A stretch of DNA of 64,000 nt from HXMU1420-13 sp034669965 (GTDB lineage: Bacteria > Bacteroidota > Rhodothermia > Balneolales > Balneolaceae), in NCBI GenBank assembly GCA_034669965.1, contig JAXMOK010000001.1, positions 434,001 to 498,000 of the forward strand, written 5' to 3'. Below, in pieces: positions 49,901 to 58,255 of this stretch. The translations under genes and the position numbers were made by a program. Each line of letters starts with the position of its first letter. Within the stretch, counting starts at the first letter, position 1. The notes under the pieces are model-generated. The model saw only the letters and a list, made by a program, of their open reading frames with translations, had not been told where the DNA came from and ran no database searches.

Positions 49901-50377
49901 CTCATTCGGCAATTGCTCGGCATCAATCTGAGTAACAGTTTGTTCCGGTTGCGAATTTGATGGTACTTCCACTTCATTGGAACTCAATGATTCTAACTCT
50001 TCTTCGGTAATTACTTTATCTGCAGATTCCTTACCTCCGTTTAACGCTTTAGCTAACTCGGTATAAGCTTTATCAAAATCTTCAACTTTAATATCACCAT
50101 TTGTTAAAACGAACTCGCGAAACAGGTTTATAGCCTGCATGGTAGTAGCTTTCACTTCCATGAAAAAATCATCTTTTTCATAGAGATGTTTAATACCATC
50201 CCACGCTAGATTCGCTAGTTTTCGAGTGTGCCCAAAGTTTTGGTCCAAACTTTCAATTACACTTTCAAATTTTGCACCGGCAATAGCTAGATTTTCACGG
50301 TCTTTTGGCCATACATCAGCAATTAGCTGAATAATTTGCGCCAATTCATCTACAACTTGGGTATTATCGTTACTCAT
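46994..50377 (-). CDS. cheA: Chemotaxis kinase CheA with three N-terminal repeats
   Basis: An unusually long CheA (1127 aa; 650-750 is common). Residues about 9-128, 158-278 and 303-412 are three related repeats sharing DRENxAxAGAKFE, LYEKDDxFMEVKATTMQAxN and FREF; a further helical segment covers about 425-510. The Hpt domain follows, with phospho-His605 in AFHTIKGTSAFMG. The dimerisation helix is near 755-810 (RLDRLIDMVGELVIAH). The ATPase has N box NEPLIHMLRNSLDHGIE, G1 DDGRGI and G2 LSGRGVGMDVV, and a C-terminal CheW-like domain ends the protein. No clear P2 domain is seen between Hpt and dimerisation helices. Core identity certain; repeat function unknown. Confidence 0.96.
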   Translation of the reverse strand: MSNDNTQVVDELAQIIQLIADVWPKDRENLAIAGAKFESVIESLDQNFGHTRKLANLAWDGIKHLYEKDDFFMEVKATTMQAINLFREFVLTNGDIKVEDFDKAYTELAKALNGGKESADKVITEEELESLSSNEVEVPSNSQPEQTVTQIDAEQLPNEVASVIQLLADVWQNDRENVAKAGAKFEQIVSSLGSISGQSQKLIDLAYQGMMHLYEKDDYFMEVKATTMQAVNLFREFIQSEKDVTVDDFEKAFSELRKALEGGKKSADTVISVEELEALKAKEKQAAKSKEAENDVAEAVGEEIAEIINLLESVSPSDRDNVALAGAKFEKVVSARKRLSGQLQKLSDVAYQGIIHLYQKDEYFDAVKVATIKAISIFKEFTQPKADVSVDDYESALHGIEKAIAGEGEVSENITDSTSVPADATMDDLSTHLMMIDESAEIQEIELLAGYLMNCAANEIGEVADELKSAYAIVESVLAGNGVEAGWLNKISVHIEKAEENAANLEWENSMIEHDEESASANETVSTEVEESPVANSPEKNKLAEVPTPENTSVFCIPEDIDVSMVGEFITECSELIESAESALLELEDKPDDNELVNTVFRAFHTIKGTSAFMGLDPITEFTHHVETVLSIVRDGDLPFDRACADINFESIDIIKKLLSTVDNCNGGDPLPVPNNYQSMMRVLVDVADNKVQPADALAKEGEAVRPVTAEVQVTDDETRVDSPTGSTVKGAKNKVEESSNGNQKSDTESSVRVSVNRLDRLIDMVGELVIAHSVVAQDPNIAKDSELQKKVNHATKILRELQDTSLTLRMVPLKATFHKMNRLVRDLSRKAGKKVKFNTVGEDTEIDRNMVDVINEPLIHMLRNSLDHGIETSEQRAETDKPDVATITLRAFQEGGKVVIQIQDDGRGINKDIILRKAIEKGLIEPDKKLTEAEIYGLIFLPGFSSAEKVTDLSGRGVGMDVVRRSIEELQGKIEVSSELGVGTTITIELPFTLAITDGMLIRVGDERFIVPTINIDMTFRAQPDDLFTVLGENEQVSFRGKSVPVIRLHRLFEIDEAIEDIMEGTLLVIKNNNDRYALLVDEVIGQQQLVGKSINMIAPTEHISGGAILGDGRVGLILDTAALIQ

Positions 50378-50419
50378 CTGATTCTGTACCTTATTCTGAG
50401 TTTAGAGAAGTTTTTTGAT

Positions 50420-50920
50420 CTATTGCCTAGATTCGCTTAACGCCATATTCAAAAGAAAATCACCAACATTGCCTACAAATCGAAGCTTGGCTGATGGTGG
50501 TTTATTTGGCATAAATAGGCGTAAATCGCTCCCACGGGTTGCTGTTGGAAGTGATGACTGACCTCGAAATCCCACTGTTTCCATATTGGCGGCAACTTCC
50601 CCCGCAAGAATATTCGATAACTCTGCGATCAGGTCGCCCATATCTTCACTTTCAATTGAAAGTTCCATCCCAAGGAAAGCTTCTGAAATTTTAATCGCCG
50701 TATCTTTAGGAATAACGAGCATTAACGAAAACGTATACTCGGGATTAAACACTGCAATATTTCCAATTACGCCGTTCAAAGGACCATTTTCTGTATCTTC
50801 ATACATAAAAGTAGGCGCCTCACCGGCAATCGACTCAATTGTATTAATCACTGATTGCTTCACTACTTCAACAATCTCAACCGGAATTTCTTTAGCTTTT
50901 TTTAACTGTTCTGTAATCAT
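50420..50920 (-). CDS. CheX-like CheY-P phosphatase candidate 2
   Basis: A 166-aa CheC/CheX-fold protein. The motif AELSNILAGEVAANM gives one ExxN site in the expected helix after DMGDLI. The start VEIVEVVKQSVINTIESIAG is typical for CheX. It sits between cheY and cheA in one unit, a natural place for a CheY-P phosphatase. It is clearly different from the CheX-like protein at 44555, so the window encodes two. Activity inferred. Confidence 0.8.
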   Translation of the reverse strand: MITEQLKKAKEIPVEIVEVVKQSVINTIESIAGEAPTFMYEDTENGPLNGVIGNIAVFNPEYTFSLMLVIPKDTAIKISEAFLGMELSIESEDMGDLIAELSNILAGEVAANMETVGFRGQSSLPTATRGSDLRLFMPNKPPSAKLRFVGNVGDFLLNMALSESRQ

Positions 50921-50936
50921 TGTACCGTACCCGATT

Positions 50937-51380
50937 TTATTTAAGGATGCTGCTAAAGAAGCTTTTCTTTTCTTCTTCCGGCTCGTCTGTAATTAAATTT
51001 CCTCGCGCATCAAAAAACTTGGCGATGGTGCTGCTCATTTTTTCAGCAGTAAATGGCTTGGTGATATACTCATCTGCACCACCTTCTGTAAGGGCCTTAT
51101 CTACCTTTCCCATCGATTTTTCTGCGGTTACCATAATAATGGGGATATTTTCGTATCCCTGATCGCGTACAGCTCTCGCAAACTCAACGCCGGTCATTTT
51201 TGGCATATTCCAATCCACAAACAGCATATCGATGTCGTCGTTGAACTTCTCTAAAGCATCCTCGCCATCCATTGCTTCTTCGTACTCAAAATCTGCTATG
51301 GTTACCTGATCTAAAGCCCGTTTTACCTGGCTTCGCATAATTTTTGAATCATCGACTACAAGTGCTTTAATTGTGCTCAT
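50937..51380 (-). CDS. cheY: CheY-type response regulator 2, cheA-linked
   Basis: A 147-aa receiver domain with acidic residues DDS (10-12), phosphoacceptor Asp56 in DMLFVDWNMPKMTG, a switch Thr (IMVTAEK) and Lys in ITKPFTAE. A 20-residue charged tail (ITDEPEEEKKSFFSSIL) extends past the normal end of CheY. It is the first gene of the cheY-cheX-cheA-cheR unit and the likelier phosphorylation partner of this CheA. FliM in this window lacks the usual CheY-binding peptide, so its target on the switch is open. Confidence 0.9.
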   Translation of the reverse strand: MSTIKALVVDDSKIMRSQVKRALDQVTIADFEYEEAMDGEDALEKFNDDIDMLFVDWNMPKMTGVEFARAVRDQGYENIPIIMVTAEKSMGKVDKALTEGGADEYITKPFTAEKMSSTIAKFFDARGNLITDEPEEEKKSFFSSILK

Positions 51381-51498
51381 AAAGTTCTCCTCTTTTGCTC
51401 GCGAAAAATAAATTTTTGCCCAAAACTGGACTATATATTGGTTTATTGGTTTTAGGACATCCCTATTGTTCTACCTAGAAAAAGTCCTATCAACGCAT

Positions 51499-51524
51499 TT
51501 ATCGGGTAATATTCCTGATCCTTA
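51499..51524 (-). promoter_or_regulatory. Sigma-28 promoter of cheY-cheX-cheA-cheR
   Basis: Minus strand TAAG-N14-CCCGATAA: -10 at 51499-51506, TAAG at 51521-51524. Leader about 110 bases. Confidence 0.7.
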
Positions 51525-51560
51525 AGATGTATTAATCTTTTTTTGTTCTCCCCTACTCTG

Positions 51561-51568
51561 ACCGATAA
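51561..51568 (+). promoter_or_regulatory. Sigma-28-type -10 box before the 135-aa gene
   Basis: ACCGATAA, the same octamer as at cheD, about 80 bases before the ATG at 51648. The -35 position is poor (TTTG). It lies back to back with the cheY promoter. Confidence 0.45.
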
Positions 51569-51647
51569 ACTTTCTAGATTAATCGAATTTAACTGGCTGT
51601 TTACGTGAAATTGAATTAATTTCCTCTCGGGCAGAAAAATTTTCCAC

Positions 51648-52055
51648 ATGAGTATCAATAATGATGGACGCGGCTCTATAGTATCCGTTTCCGGTTCCTC
51701 TTATTCAACTACTGGCACCTTTTACAAGCGAAGTGTAAAAGGGGTGGAAGAAAAGCATCAAGCCAAGAGACAGGCTAACAGCACTTTTGATCAAGTTTCT
51801 GCAAAACAAAAAAAAGCAGGTGGAGATTTTTTCCGCACTAACAGTGCTCAAGAAATTCACCAAACTATCTCAGATGGCTATCAAGAGTTAAGTTTCCTAA
51901 CTCAACAAAGAGCACATCCTTTTGCATATGTGAACTCTGTAAACGATGCAAAGTCTGATTATAGCCAGCGTGATTTTAAACGCCACCAGAATTATTTCAA
52001 TCAAATAATGAATTACGAAAATCCGGCTGGCAGCTGGATTGATGTTCAAAGCTAA
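51648..52055 (+). CDS. Unknown 135-aa motility-linked protein
   Basis: A soluble-looking protein without signal peptide or membrane helix. The N-terminus is Gly/Ser/Thr-rich (DGRGSIVSVSGSSYSTTG). The middle is basic (KRSVKGVEEKHQAKRQA). The C-terminal part is aromatic and Asn/Gln-rich (YQELSFLTQQRAHPFAYVNS, FNQIMNYENPAG). I recognise no family. It is divergent from the cheY-cheA unit, behind a sigma-28-type -10 box, and its stop overlaps the stop of the kinase-like gene at 52052 by three bases (convergent). An exported late flagellar protein or regulator are both possible. Confidence 0.6.
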   Translation: MSINNDGRGSIVSVSGSSYSTTGTFYKRSVKGVEEKHQAKRQANSTFDQVSAKQKKAGGDFFRTNSAQEIHQTISDGYQELSFLTQQRAHPFAYVNSVNDAKSDYSQRDFKRHQNYFNQIMNYENPAGSWIDVQS

Positions 52056-52870
52056 TTTTTAGTCTTGGCCAGCGGAATTGATAGTTTGATTTGTATTTTC
52101 CCTTCCTGTAAGCCCACATAACTAATATTCCCGAAAATTTCTCTAGCTAACTTAACACTAGTTAGCAGCCCTTCGTCGAACGAGTTATTACTCTCAAAAC
52201 TTTTGCTAATGCTATTTGCTGATTTAATCACGCGCGCTATTTCAACTTTTTTCTGATCAACCACTTCGAATTCAATAATAAATTCAGCAGCTCGATTAGA
52301 TTCATTAGTTATGAGAGATAGCGGCTCTTTTTGAGAATTACACTTAGATGCGTAATTGATCAAATTAAAGATGATGAGTTTTGTAATGAAAACATCTGTT
52401 TGAACATGCAATGAAATCGTTTTCATTTCCAGCTTCAAATCTGCATCGGTAAAATGCATCTTCGAACAAACGTCGCGTACCAACCAGTTTAGGTCAACAT
52501 CCAAAAAAGTATCAACTTCATCAGTATCTACCAGGTCAGATTCATCATTATAAATTCCCTGAAGCTGTTCAAGTATTGTATTTACCTCTTGAATACCGGT
52601 TTCAATTTTTTTCCGGTAATGTTCAATTTGCTCATAATCCGGTTCCGAAAGCAAAGCCATGTTAATTAATTCAAGATAGCCTGAAATAGCGCTCAGCGGC
52701 GACATTGCATTATGCATATTTTGGCGAACAATACTTTTTTGAAGTTGATGCACCGTTTTCAGCTTCGAGTATTTATCACGGAGTTGTTCAACTTCTCCTT
52801 GATATCCTACTGAACTTACAGATTCGACGATCTGCTCAACTAATTGCTTAATTTTCTCTTCGTTTTGCAC
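52052..52870 (-). CDS. Degenerate histidine-kinase-like protein
   Basis: A 272-aa cytoplasmic protein. A coiled-coil start (residues 1-45) leads to a HisKA-like helix, VRQNMHNAMSPLSAISGYLE, with His53. The following domain keeps an N-box-like helix (KLIIFNLINYASKC), but no DxGxG or GxGxG box is visible; the last part (SFDEGLLTSVKLAREIFGNI) is only a trace of G2. It probably cannot bind ATP normally and may act as a phosphotransfer or scaffold partner. It lies among chemotaxis genes. A GCCGATAA box on this strand is at 53171, 300 bases upstream, with no good -35. Confidence 0.7.
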   Translation of the reverse strand: MQNEEKIKQLVEQIVESVSSVGYQGEVEQLRDKYSKLKTVHQLQKSIVRQNMHNAMSPLSAISGYLELINMALLSEPDYEQIEHYRKKIETGIQEVNTILEQLQGIYNDESDLVDTDEVDTFLDVDLNWLVRDVCSKMHFTDADLKLEMKTISLHVQTDVFITKLIIFNLINYASKCNSQKEPLSLITNESNRAAEFIIEFEVVDQKKVEIARVIKSANSISKSFESNNSFDEGLLTSVKLAREIFGNISYVGLQEGKIQIKLSIPLAKTKN

Positions 52871-53220
52871 TTTTCTTTCTCTTTTTAAACAGCCAACGTA
52901 ACCGACGTACTAAATAACTAAAGCTGACCTTAGAAATACAAATTATTATATAGTTAGTTTGACAAGGTCTGCAAATCTATAATTTATTAAAATTCTCTAA
53001 CAAATAACGTGCCATTTACTCTAAATTCTAAAAATGGTACGCAAAAACTAATTCAATTTATATCGTTTAAAAAACTATTTATCAGTATTTTGAACTGTTC
53101 AGATTTAATACATTTACATTAATGCTTTTTAATGTTATAAATTTTCAGGTGTCTAACACATTGTTGATTTTTATCGGCGATAGTAATTAGATAATAAAAC
53201 CCACATTTCTCCCCTAATTT
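52871..53220. other. Divergent intergenic region between two kinase genes
   Basis: A 350-bp, very AT-rich stretch between two genes reading apart. It contains GCCGATAA on the minus strand at 53171-53178, overlapping GGCGATAG on the plus strand (53176-53183). Neither has a good -35 element. No frame or strong hairpin is seen. Confidence 0.55.
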
Positions 53221-54837
53221 ATGTCCGGCTCTACGATTTCAATTTTACTGGCTCAGACTCCAGATGTAGTTCAACATGCGGTATCTTCTTTAAAAATTAA
53301 AGGCATTGAAATTGAGACCGGATTTCTTCGAAGTTATCAGGATTATCAAAAAGCTGTAAAACGACATCAGTGGGATATTTTACTCATAAACGTTGATCAC
53401 ACTTCTTTTGATCATCAAAAAGTGATGCGATCGCTTCAACGCAGAAAAGCTTTTACCCGTGTAATTGCCATTGGTAAATCTAGGTCGAGAGACCAAATTC
53501 ATGGATTACTTGACGCCGGATATAGGGCTTTCATCCCACAACAAGATGAAAAATTAGTTCAGCATACAATTCGCCTTCAGTTAGAAGATGCTATTTTAGA
53601 TAACAGAAGAAGAGAGCTTGAATATGAATTGAATTATAAATCGCAGTTCATTGCCAAAATAAGCCATGAAATGCGCACAACTTTGAATTCAGTAATTCTT
53701 TTAAGCGAGATTTTAGCTGAAAACAGAAGCCAATCGCTAAAAGAAGATGAGATTGAATACATCGATTTAATTCACAGTTCAAGTAACAATCTATTGGATC
53801 TGTTAAACAAGATTTTGGACTTGTCTAAGATTCAATCTGGCAAGATGGACATCCAATTGGAAAAAGTAAGTGTGAACGAGTTCAGTACTCGCTTAACTCG
53901 ATTATATATTCCTGTAGCAGCAGAAAAGAATATAGAATTCCGATATGTGAATCATTTAGCGGGTGTTCATGAAATCAATACAGATCGGATCAGATTAGAA
54001 CAAGTATTGAATAATCTGATTAGTAATGCGATTAAATTTACTAACAAAGGTTACGTAAAATTAACGACTTATATGCCTGACCATAATGAGCTGGCCATGC
54101 AAAATCTTGATTCTGCCGATTCGATTATTGCCTTTGAAATTTCAGATACGGGTATTGGAATCAACGATGCGAAAAGAAGCATTGTGTTCGAGAGTTATGT
54201 GCAAGCAGAGGGGCAGTCAACTGAAAAGAAATATGGAGGAACCGGTCTTGGTTTAGCCATTTCAAAAGAAATAGCTCATATATTAGGCGGCAAACTTACC
54301 CTCGAAAGCGAATATGGTTCCGGTAGTACATTTACAGTTTATCTACCCTCCGACAGCCGTTTTGCAGTAGAAAGCAAACCCGAGGTTGAAGTGGTGAAAG
54401 TTGTTCAATCAAATTCGACGAATACACTCAAAGAGAATCAATCAGGAACAAAGAAATCGAAAGGAAGAGTGTTACTGGTTGATAACTCTACCATCCACAA
54501 TATGGCGCTGAAAGAGTTTTTGAGTGTTGTAGTTAAAGAGTGCGTCACAGCAGAGTCTGCACAAGAAGCCTATGAAATTCTTGAAACCGACGAACATTTC
54601 GACTGCATCATTTTAGATATGTATTTGCCGGACGCTTACGGGAAAGACGTATTGTACCACATACGTACTTTGAAAGACCGAGTTGAAGTGCCTGTTATTA
54701 TTTATTCCGGGAAAACGATCTCTAAAACCGAACAGAAAGAACTCTACACCGAAGCATTAGCTGTTGTTCAAAAAAATGTAAACAGCTACAAAGTTCTTAT
54801 GAATCATATTTCAGACATCCTTAACGGAAAAGCATAG
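53221..54837 (+). CDS. Hybrid histidine kinase with pseudo-receiver and receiver
   Basis: A 538-aa soluble protein. Residues about 5-115 form a receiver-like domain whose phosphoacceptor position is Asn57 (DILLINVDH), so it is probably a pseudo-receiver. The HisKA helix holds His149 in KISHEMRTTLNSVI, with Thr where most kinases have Pro. The ATPase has N box NNLISNAIKFT, G1 DTGIGI and G2 YGGTGLGLAISKEIA, all intact. A C-terminal receiver has Asp466 in IILDMYLPD. It stands alone between the chemotaxis block and the T9SS genes. Input and output are unknown. Confidence 0.87.
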   Translation: MSGSTISILLAQTPDVVQHAVSSLKIKGIEIETGFLRSYQDYQKAVKRHQWDILLINVDHTSFDHQKVMRSLQRRKAFTRVIAIGKSRSRDQIHGLLDAGYRAFIPQQDEKLVQHTIRLQLEDAILDNRRRELEYELNYKSQFIAKISHEMRTTLNSVILLSEILAENRSQSLKEDEIEYIDLIHSSSNNLLDLLNKILDLSKIQSGKMDIQLEKVSVNEFSTRLTRLYIPVAAEKNIEFRYVNHLAGVHEINTDRIRLEQVLNNLISNAIKFTNKGYVKLTTYMPDHNELAMQNLDSADSIIAFEISDTGIGINDAKRSIVFESYVQAEGQSTEKKYGGTGLGLAISKEIAHILGGKLTLESEYGSGSTFTVYLPSDSRFAVESKPEVEVVKVVQSNSTNTLKENQSGTKKSKGRVLLVDNSTIHNMALKEFLSVVVKECVTAESAQEAYEILETDEHFDCIILDMYLPDAYGKDVLYHIRTLKDRVEVPVIIYSGKTISKTEQKELYTEALAVVQKNVNSYKVLMNHISDILNGKA

Positions 54838-54929
54838 TATCTCAACAAGACCTGGTGAGAAATTATCTCATTAGTTTTATTGGTGATAGAATCCCTACCT
54901 TATTTAAATTCTATCACTCATTTTATTCA

Positions 54930-57900
54930 ATGCCTACCAATTTATTTACAGTAATTCGCTCTTTCTTTTACCTGTTATTATTAACCTTTTTTAGCCAAAA
55001 TATTCTGCTAGCTCAATCTGTAACTGTTGGTGCAGGGAGTTATAGTACAACTTTACCATCTGGTGAGATTGGGCCACAAAACTTTAATGGACAGAATATT
55101 CTTCCCAAAGTTTCAGCTTCCTTCGATCAGCATGTGCAAACCAACGATTTCTGGAGTAGCTTAATATTTCCTTTTTTTGGCAATCCACATTCCGGTAAAC
55201 TTATTGCTCACCCACTGTCGATGCAAGCTGTTGCCTCAGGTTTAGAACTCAGTTATACCTCACAGCACGTGTTTGCAACTGCCGCCCCTGGTACCGATTA
55301 CTTATTCCCTTATGTAGCTCAAATGACGGTTGGAGTTTCTGGGCTTAACGCATCAGATACTAAAACTTACAGCTACACAGATTGGACTGTAACCGCAGAA
55401 TGGCTTAATGGTGACAAATCGATGTATGCAACACTCGGTCACGGTCTACCTTTTGTGTATTTTGAATTAAACGGTGGCAATGCTGCTATTAACATTCATG
55501 GAAACTCAAATGTTTGGTTCAATCAAGGTGGCGTACTTGGTGTTACTATTGACGGCCGTCATTATGGAATATTTGCGCCAACGGGTTCATCGTGGACAAC
55601 CGGCAGCACATTTACGTCTGATTTAAACGGTAAAAATTACCTTTCTGTAGCTTTATTACCAGATGCTTCTGTTGAGACACTTAATGTATTCAAAGCTCGT
55701 GCTTATGCATTTATCACCAATAGTTTGGTTGAATGGCAATACAACGAAGCCACTGCAGAGCTCACATCTACTTACAGCTACGAAACTACGTTAATGGATT
55801 CGGCTGAAGGCAATATCAACGAAACCATTTCAGCATTATATCGCCATCAATACTTATATCTGAACGAACAAGATTTACTTACAAATTTCAAATACACTTC
55901 GCCACGTGGCGATATGAAAGTAATTACAGGAAATACTTTTTCAACAAGCTTAAAATTTCAAGGTGTACTTCCTGCACTGCCAAATCAAGGGGATTACAAT
56001 CCGGATGTACTAAAAAGCTTAGTGGCTGATGTTGCTACAGAATCTTTGAACTCCGGACCTTCCTACGAGAATGGAAAAGCCATGGCACGATTTGCAAATC
56101 TGGTGCATATCGCCGATCAAATGGGTATGGATACCGAACGCGACTATTTTTTAACTGCTTTAAAAACTCGTTTAGAAGATTGGTTTTCCGTAGGTGGCGA
56201 TCAGGAATATTCTTACAACGCTAATTGGGATGTGTTAACCGGCTATCCGTCTGGTTTTGGGGCTGATAATCAAATAAATGACCATCACTTTCATATGAGT
56301 TATGCGATCGTAAGTGCAGCCACCATTGCAAAATACAACCCGGCTTGGGCAGGTCAGGATCAATGGGGTGGCATGGTAAATATGCTCATTCGCGATGCGA
56401 ATAATTGGAATCGAGAGGATGACTTATTCCCATTTTTACGATCGCACGATATTTATGCCGGACATTCATGGGCAGCGGGCCATGGGGACTTTGCTGAAGG
56501 AAATAACCAAGAATCCAGCTCCGAGTCGATGAATTTTGCATCGGCAGTGGTATTGTGGGGTGAGGTTACCGGGCAGACTGAAATACGCGATATGGGAATT
56601 TTCTTGTATGCCACAGAAACTACGGCAGTTGAACAATATTGGTTTGATGTAGATGAAGCCGTTTTTCCTGAAGATTACCCTCACGAAGCCATTGGCATGG
56701 TTTGGGGCTCGAAAGGCGTGCATGCAACCTGGTTCGGTGGCGATCCCGAGTTTGTACATGGCATTAATTTGCTACCCATCACAAGTGGTTCGCTTTATTT
56801 AGGAAGACATCCTGATTATGTGGTTAAAAACTATAATGAGGTAGTTGAAGAACGCAGTGGCCAACCTAATAAATGGAAAGATATATTCTGGCAGTTTCTC
56901 GCGCTAGCAGATGCAAATCAAGCACTTGCATACTATCTGGCCGACCCAAATTATGAAGCCTTCGATGGCGAGTCGAAAGCACACACCATGCATTGGTTGT
57001 ACAACATGAAACGCATGGGACATGTAGACACCACCATTACGGCAAATATCCCAACTTATTCGGTATTCAATAAAGGAGAATCAAACACCTATATAGCTTT
57101 TAACGCCGGAACTTCAGAACGTTTAGTTACATTTTCTGATGGATATTCGATGACTGTTCCTGCTGGTAAAATGCTCACTGAATCAACCGAAGAAGTAAAT
57201 CCAAATGCACCTGTTGTACTATTAGTAGCGGATAAAACCAGCGGAAAGTCTCCGCTACAAATACACTTTGATGCTACAAACAGCTTTGACCGAAATGATA
57301 AGGCATTGATTTTCGAATGGGATTTTGATGGCCTTGGCACTAGTTCTACTCAAGATACTGTATTTACCTTCACTGAAGTCGGTTCCTACACAGTTTCCTT
57401 AACAGTTACCAATTCAGATGCACTTTCAACTACCGATAGTGTAACGGTAGAAGTACTTCCAAGTGGTACCGCATATTCAGGAACACCTGTTTCCTTTCCG
57501 GGGACAATGCAGGCAGAAAATTACGATTTGGGCGGCGAAGGTATCGCTTACCATGATGTTGATGCAAACAATGCCGGCTTAGTATATCGCCCTGATGAAG
57601 GCGTTGATTTGAGTGCTGATGGCGGACAAATTCATATCTACTGGATTGTAGCCGGTGAGTGGGTTGAGTACACCTTTCAGGTTGCTGAAGCTGGTAATTA
57701 TAAGTTCAGCCCATTTGTTGCTACTGTCCCTGGATTCGGCAATCTCACTCTCTTCGTGGATAATGTTGATGTGAGTGGGAAAAAACAGGTTACCGGAACC
57801 GGTAGCTTCATCAACTTCCAGCCTATTGATATTGAGCCCGTTACTCTTGAAGTCGGCACTCATATCATGCGTTTTGAATTCGATACCGATTTCAACTCAG

Positions 57901-58250
57901 AGAAAAATAATTGGCTATTTAGTATGGATAAGATCGTAGTTATTAATTCAGATGCCGTATCTAATGAAGAGGAAACATCAACACCCACTGATTTTACATT
58001 ATCGCAAAATTATCCAAACCCTTTTAATCCAACCACGCAGATCAATTTTAGTATACCTGAAAGTGGAAAAGTAAGTCTCAAAGTATTCAATATGTTGGGA
58101 CAAACAGTTCAGGTTTTGGCTGATGAATTTCGAAGTACCGGTCAATATTCGATCACTTTCGATGCCTCAAACTTATCCAGTGGAGTATATGTATATCAGC
58201 TCGAATTCGATGGAAAAGTGTTATCACACAAGATGATATTGATGAAGTGA
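54930..58250 (+). CDS. T9SS-secreted GH81 endo-beta-1,3-glucanase
   Basis: About 1106 aa from ATG 54930, which gives a proper signal peptide (FFYLLLLTFFSQNILLAQS); the longer GTG start at 54855 does not. Residues about 40-735 are a GH81 domain: GYPSGFGADNQINDHHFHMS, GHSWAAGHGDFAEGNNQES and the catalytic-type SSSE (Glu528/Glu532 region). A PKD domain (about 757-850, FEWDFDGLGTSSTQD) and a CBM6-like domain (about 853-1007) follow. The end is a T9SS tail (YPNPFNPTTQINFSI to KMILMK). The enzyme would cut laminarin-type glucans outside the cell. Confidence 0.9.
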   Translation: MPTNLFTVIRSFFYLLLLTFFSQNILLAQSVTVGAGSYSTTLPSGEIGPQNFNGQNILPKVSASFDQHVQTNDFWSSLIFPFFGNPHSGKLIAHPLSMQAVASGLELSYTSQHVFATAAPGTDYLFPYVAQMTVGVSGLNASDTKTYSYTDWTVTAEWLNGDKSMYATLGHGLPFVYFELNGGNAAINIHGNSNVWFNQGGVLGVTIDGRHYGIFAPTGSSWTTGSTFTSDLNGKNYLSVALLPDASVETLNVFKARAYAFITNSLVEWQYNEATAELTSTYSYETTLMDSAEGNINETISALYRHQYLYLNEQDLLTNFKYTSPRGDMKVITGNTFSTSLKFQGVLPALPNQGDYNPDVLKSLVADVATESLNSGPSYENGKAMARFANLVHIADQMGMDTERDYFLTALKTRLEDWFSVGGDQEYSYNANWDVLTGYPSGFGADNQINDHHFHMSYAIVSAATIAKYNPAWAGQDQWGGMVNMLIRDANNWNREDDLFPFLRSHDIYAGHSWAAGHGDFAEGNNQESSSESMNFASAVVLWGEVTGQTEIRDMGIFLYATETTAVEQYWFDVDEAVFPEDYPHEAIGMVWGSKGVHATWFGGDPEFVHGINLLPITSGSLYLGRHPDYVVKNYNEVVEERSGQPNKWKDIFWQFLALADANQALAYYLADPNYEAFDGESKAHTMHWLYNMKRMGHVDTTITANIPTYSVFNKGESNTYIAFNAGTSERLVTFSDGYSMTVPAGKMLTESTEEVNPNAPVVLLVADKTSGKSPLQIHFDATNSFDRNDKALIFEWDFDGLGTSSTQDTVFTFTEVGSYTVSLTVTNSDALSTTDSVTVEVLPSGTAYSGTPVSFPGTMQAENYDLGGEGIAYHDVDANNAGLVYRPDEGVDLSADGGQIHIYWIVAGEWVEYTFQVAEAGNYKFSPFVATVPGFGNLTLFVDNVDVSGKKQVTGTGSFINFQPIDIEPVTLEVGTHIMRFEFDTDFNSEKNNWLFSMDKIVVINSDAVSNEEETSTPTDFTLSQNYPNPFNPTTQINFSIPESGKVSLKVFNMLGQTVQVLADEFRSTGQYSITFDASNLSSGVYVYQLEFDGKVLSHKMILMK

Positions 58251-58255
58251 TTGAA

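Noticed and set aside
51452..51658. 68-codon frame on the minus strand upstream of cheY
   Set aside because: It overlaps the two back-to-back sigma-28-type boxes and the start of the 135-aa gene and has no recognisable protein features.
53171..53183. Sigma-28 promoter for one of the two divergent kinases
   Set aside because: GCCGATAA is exact on the minus strand, but no -35 is found at 14-15 bases and the gene is 300 bases away; left as unproven.
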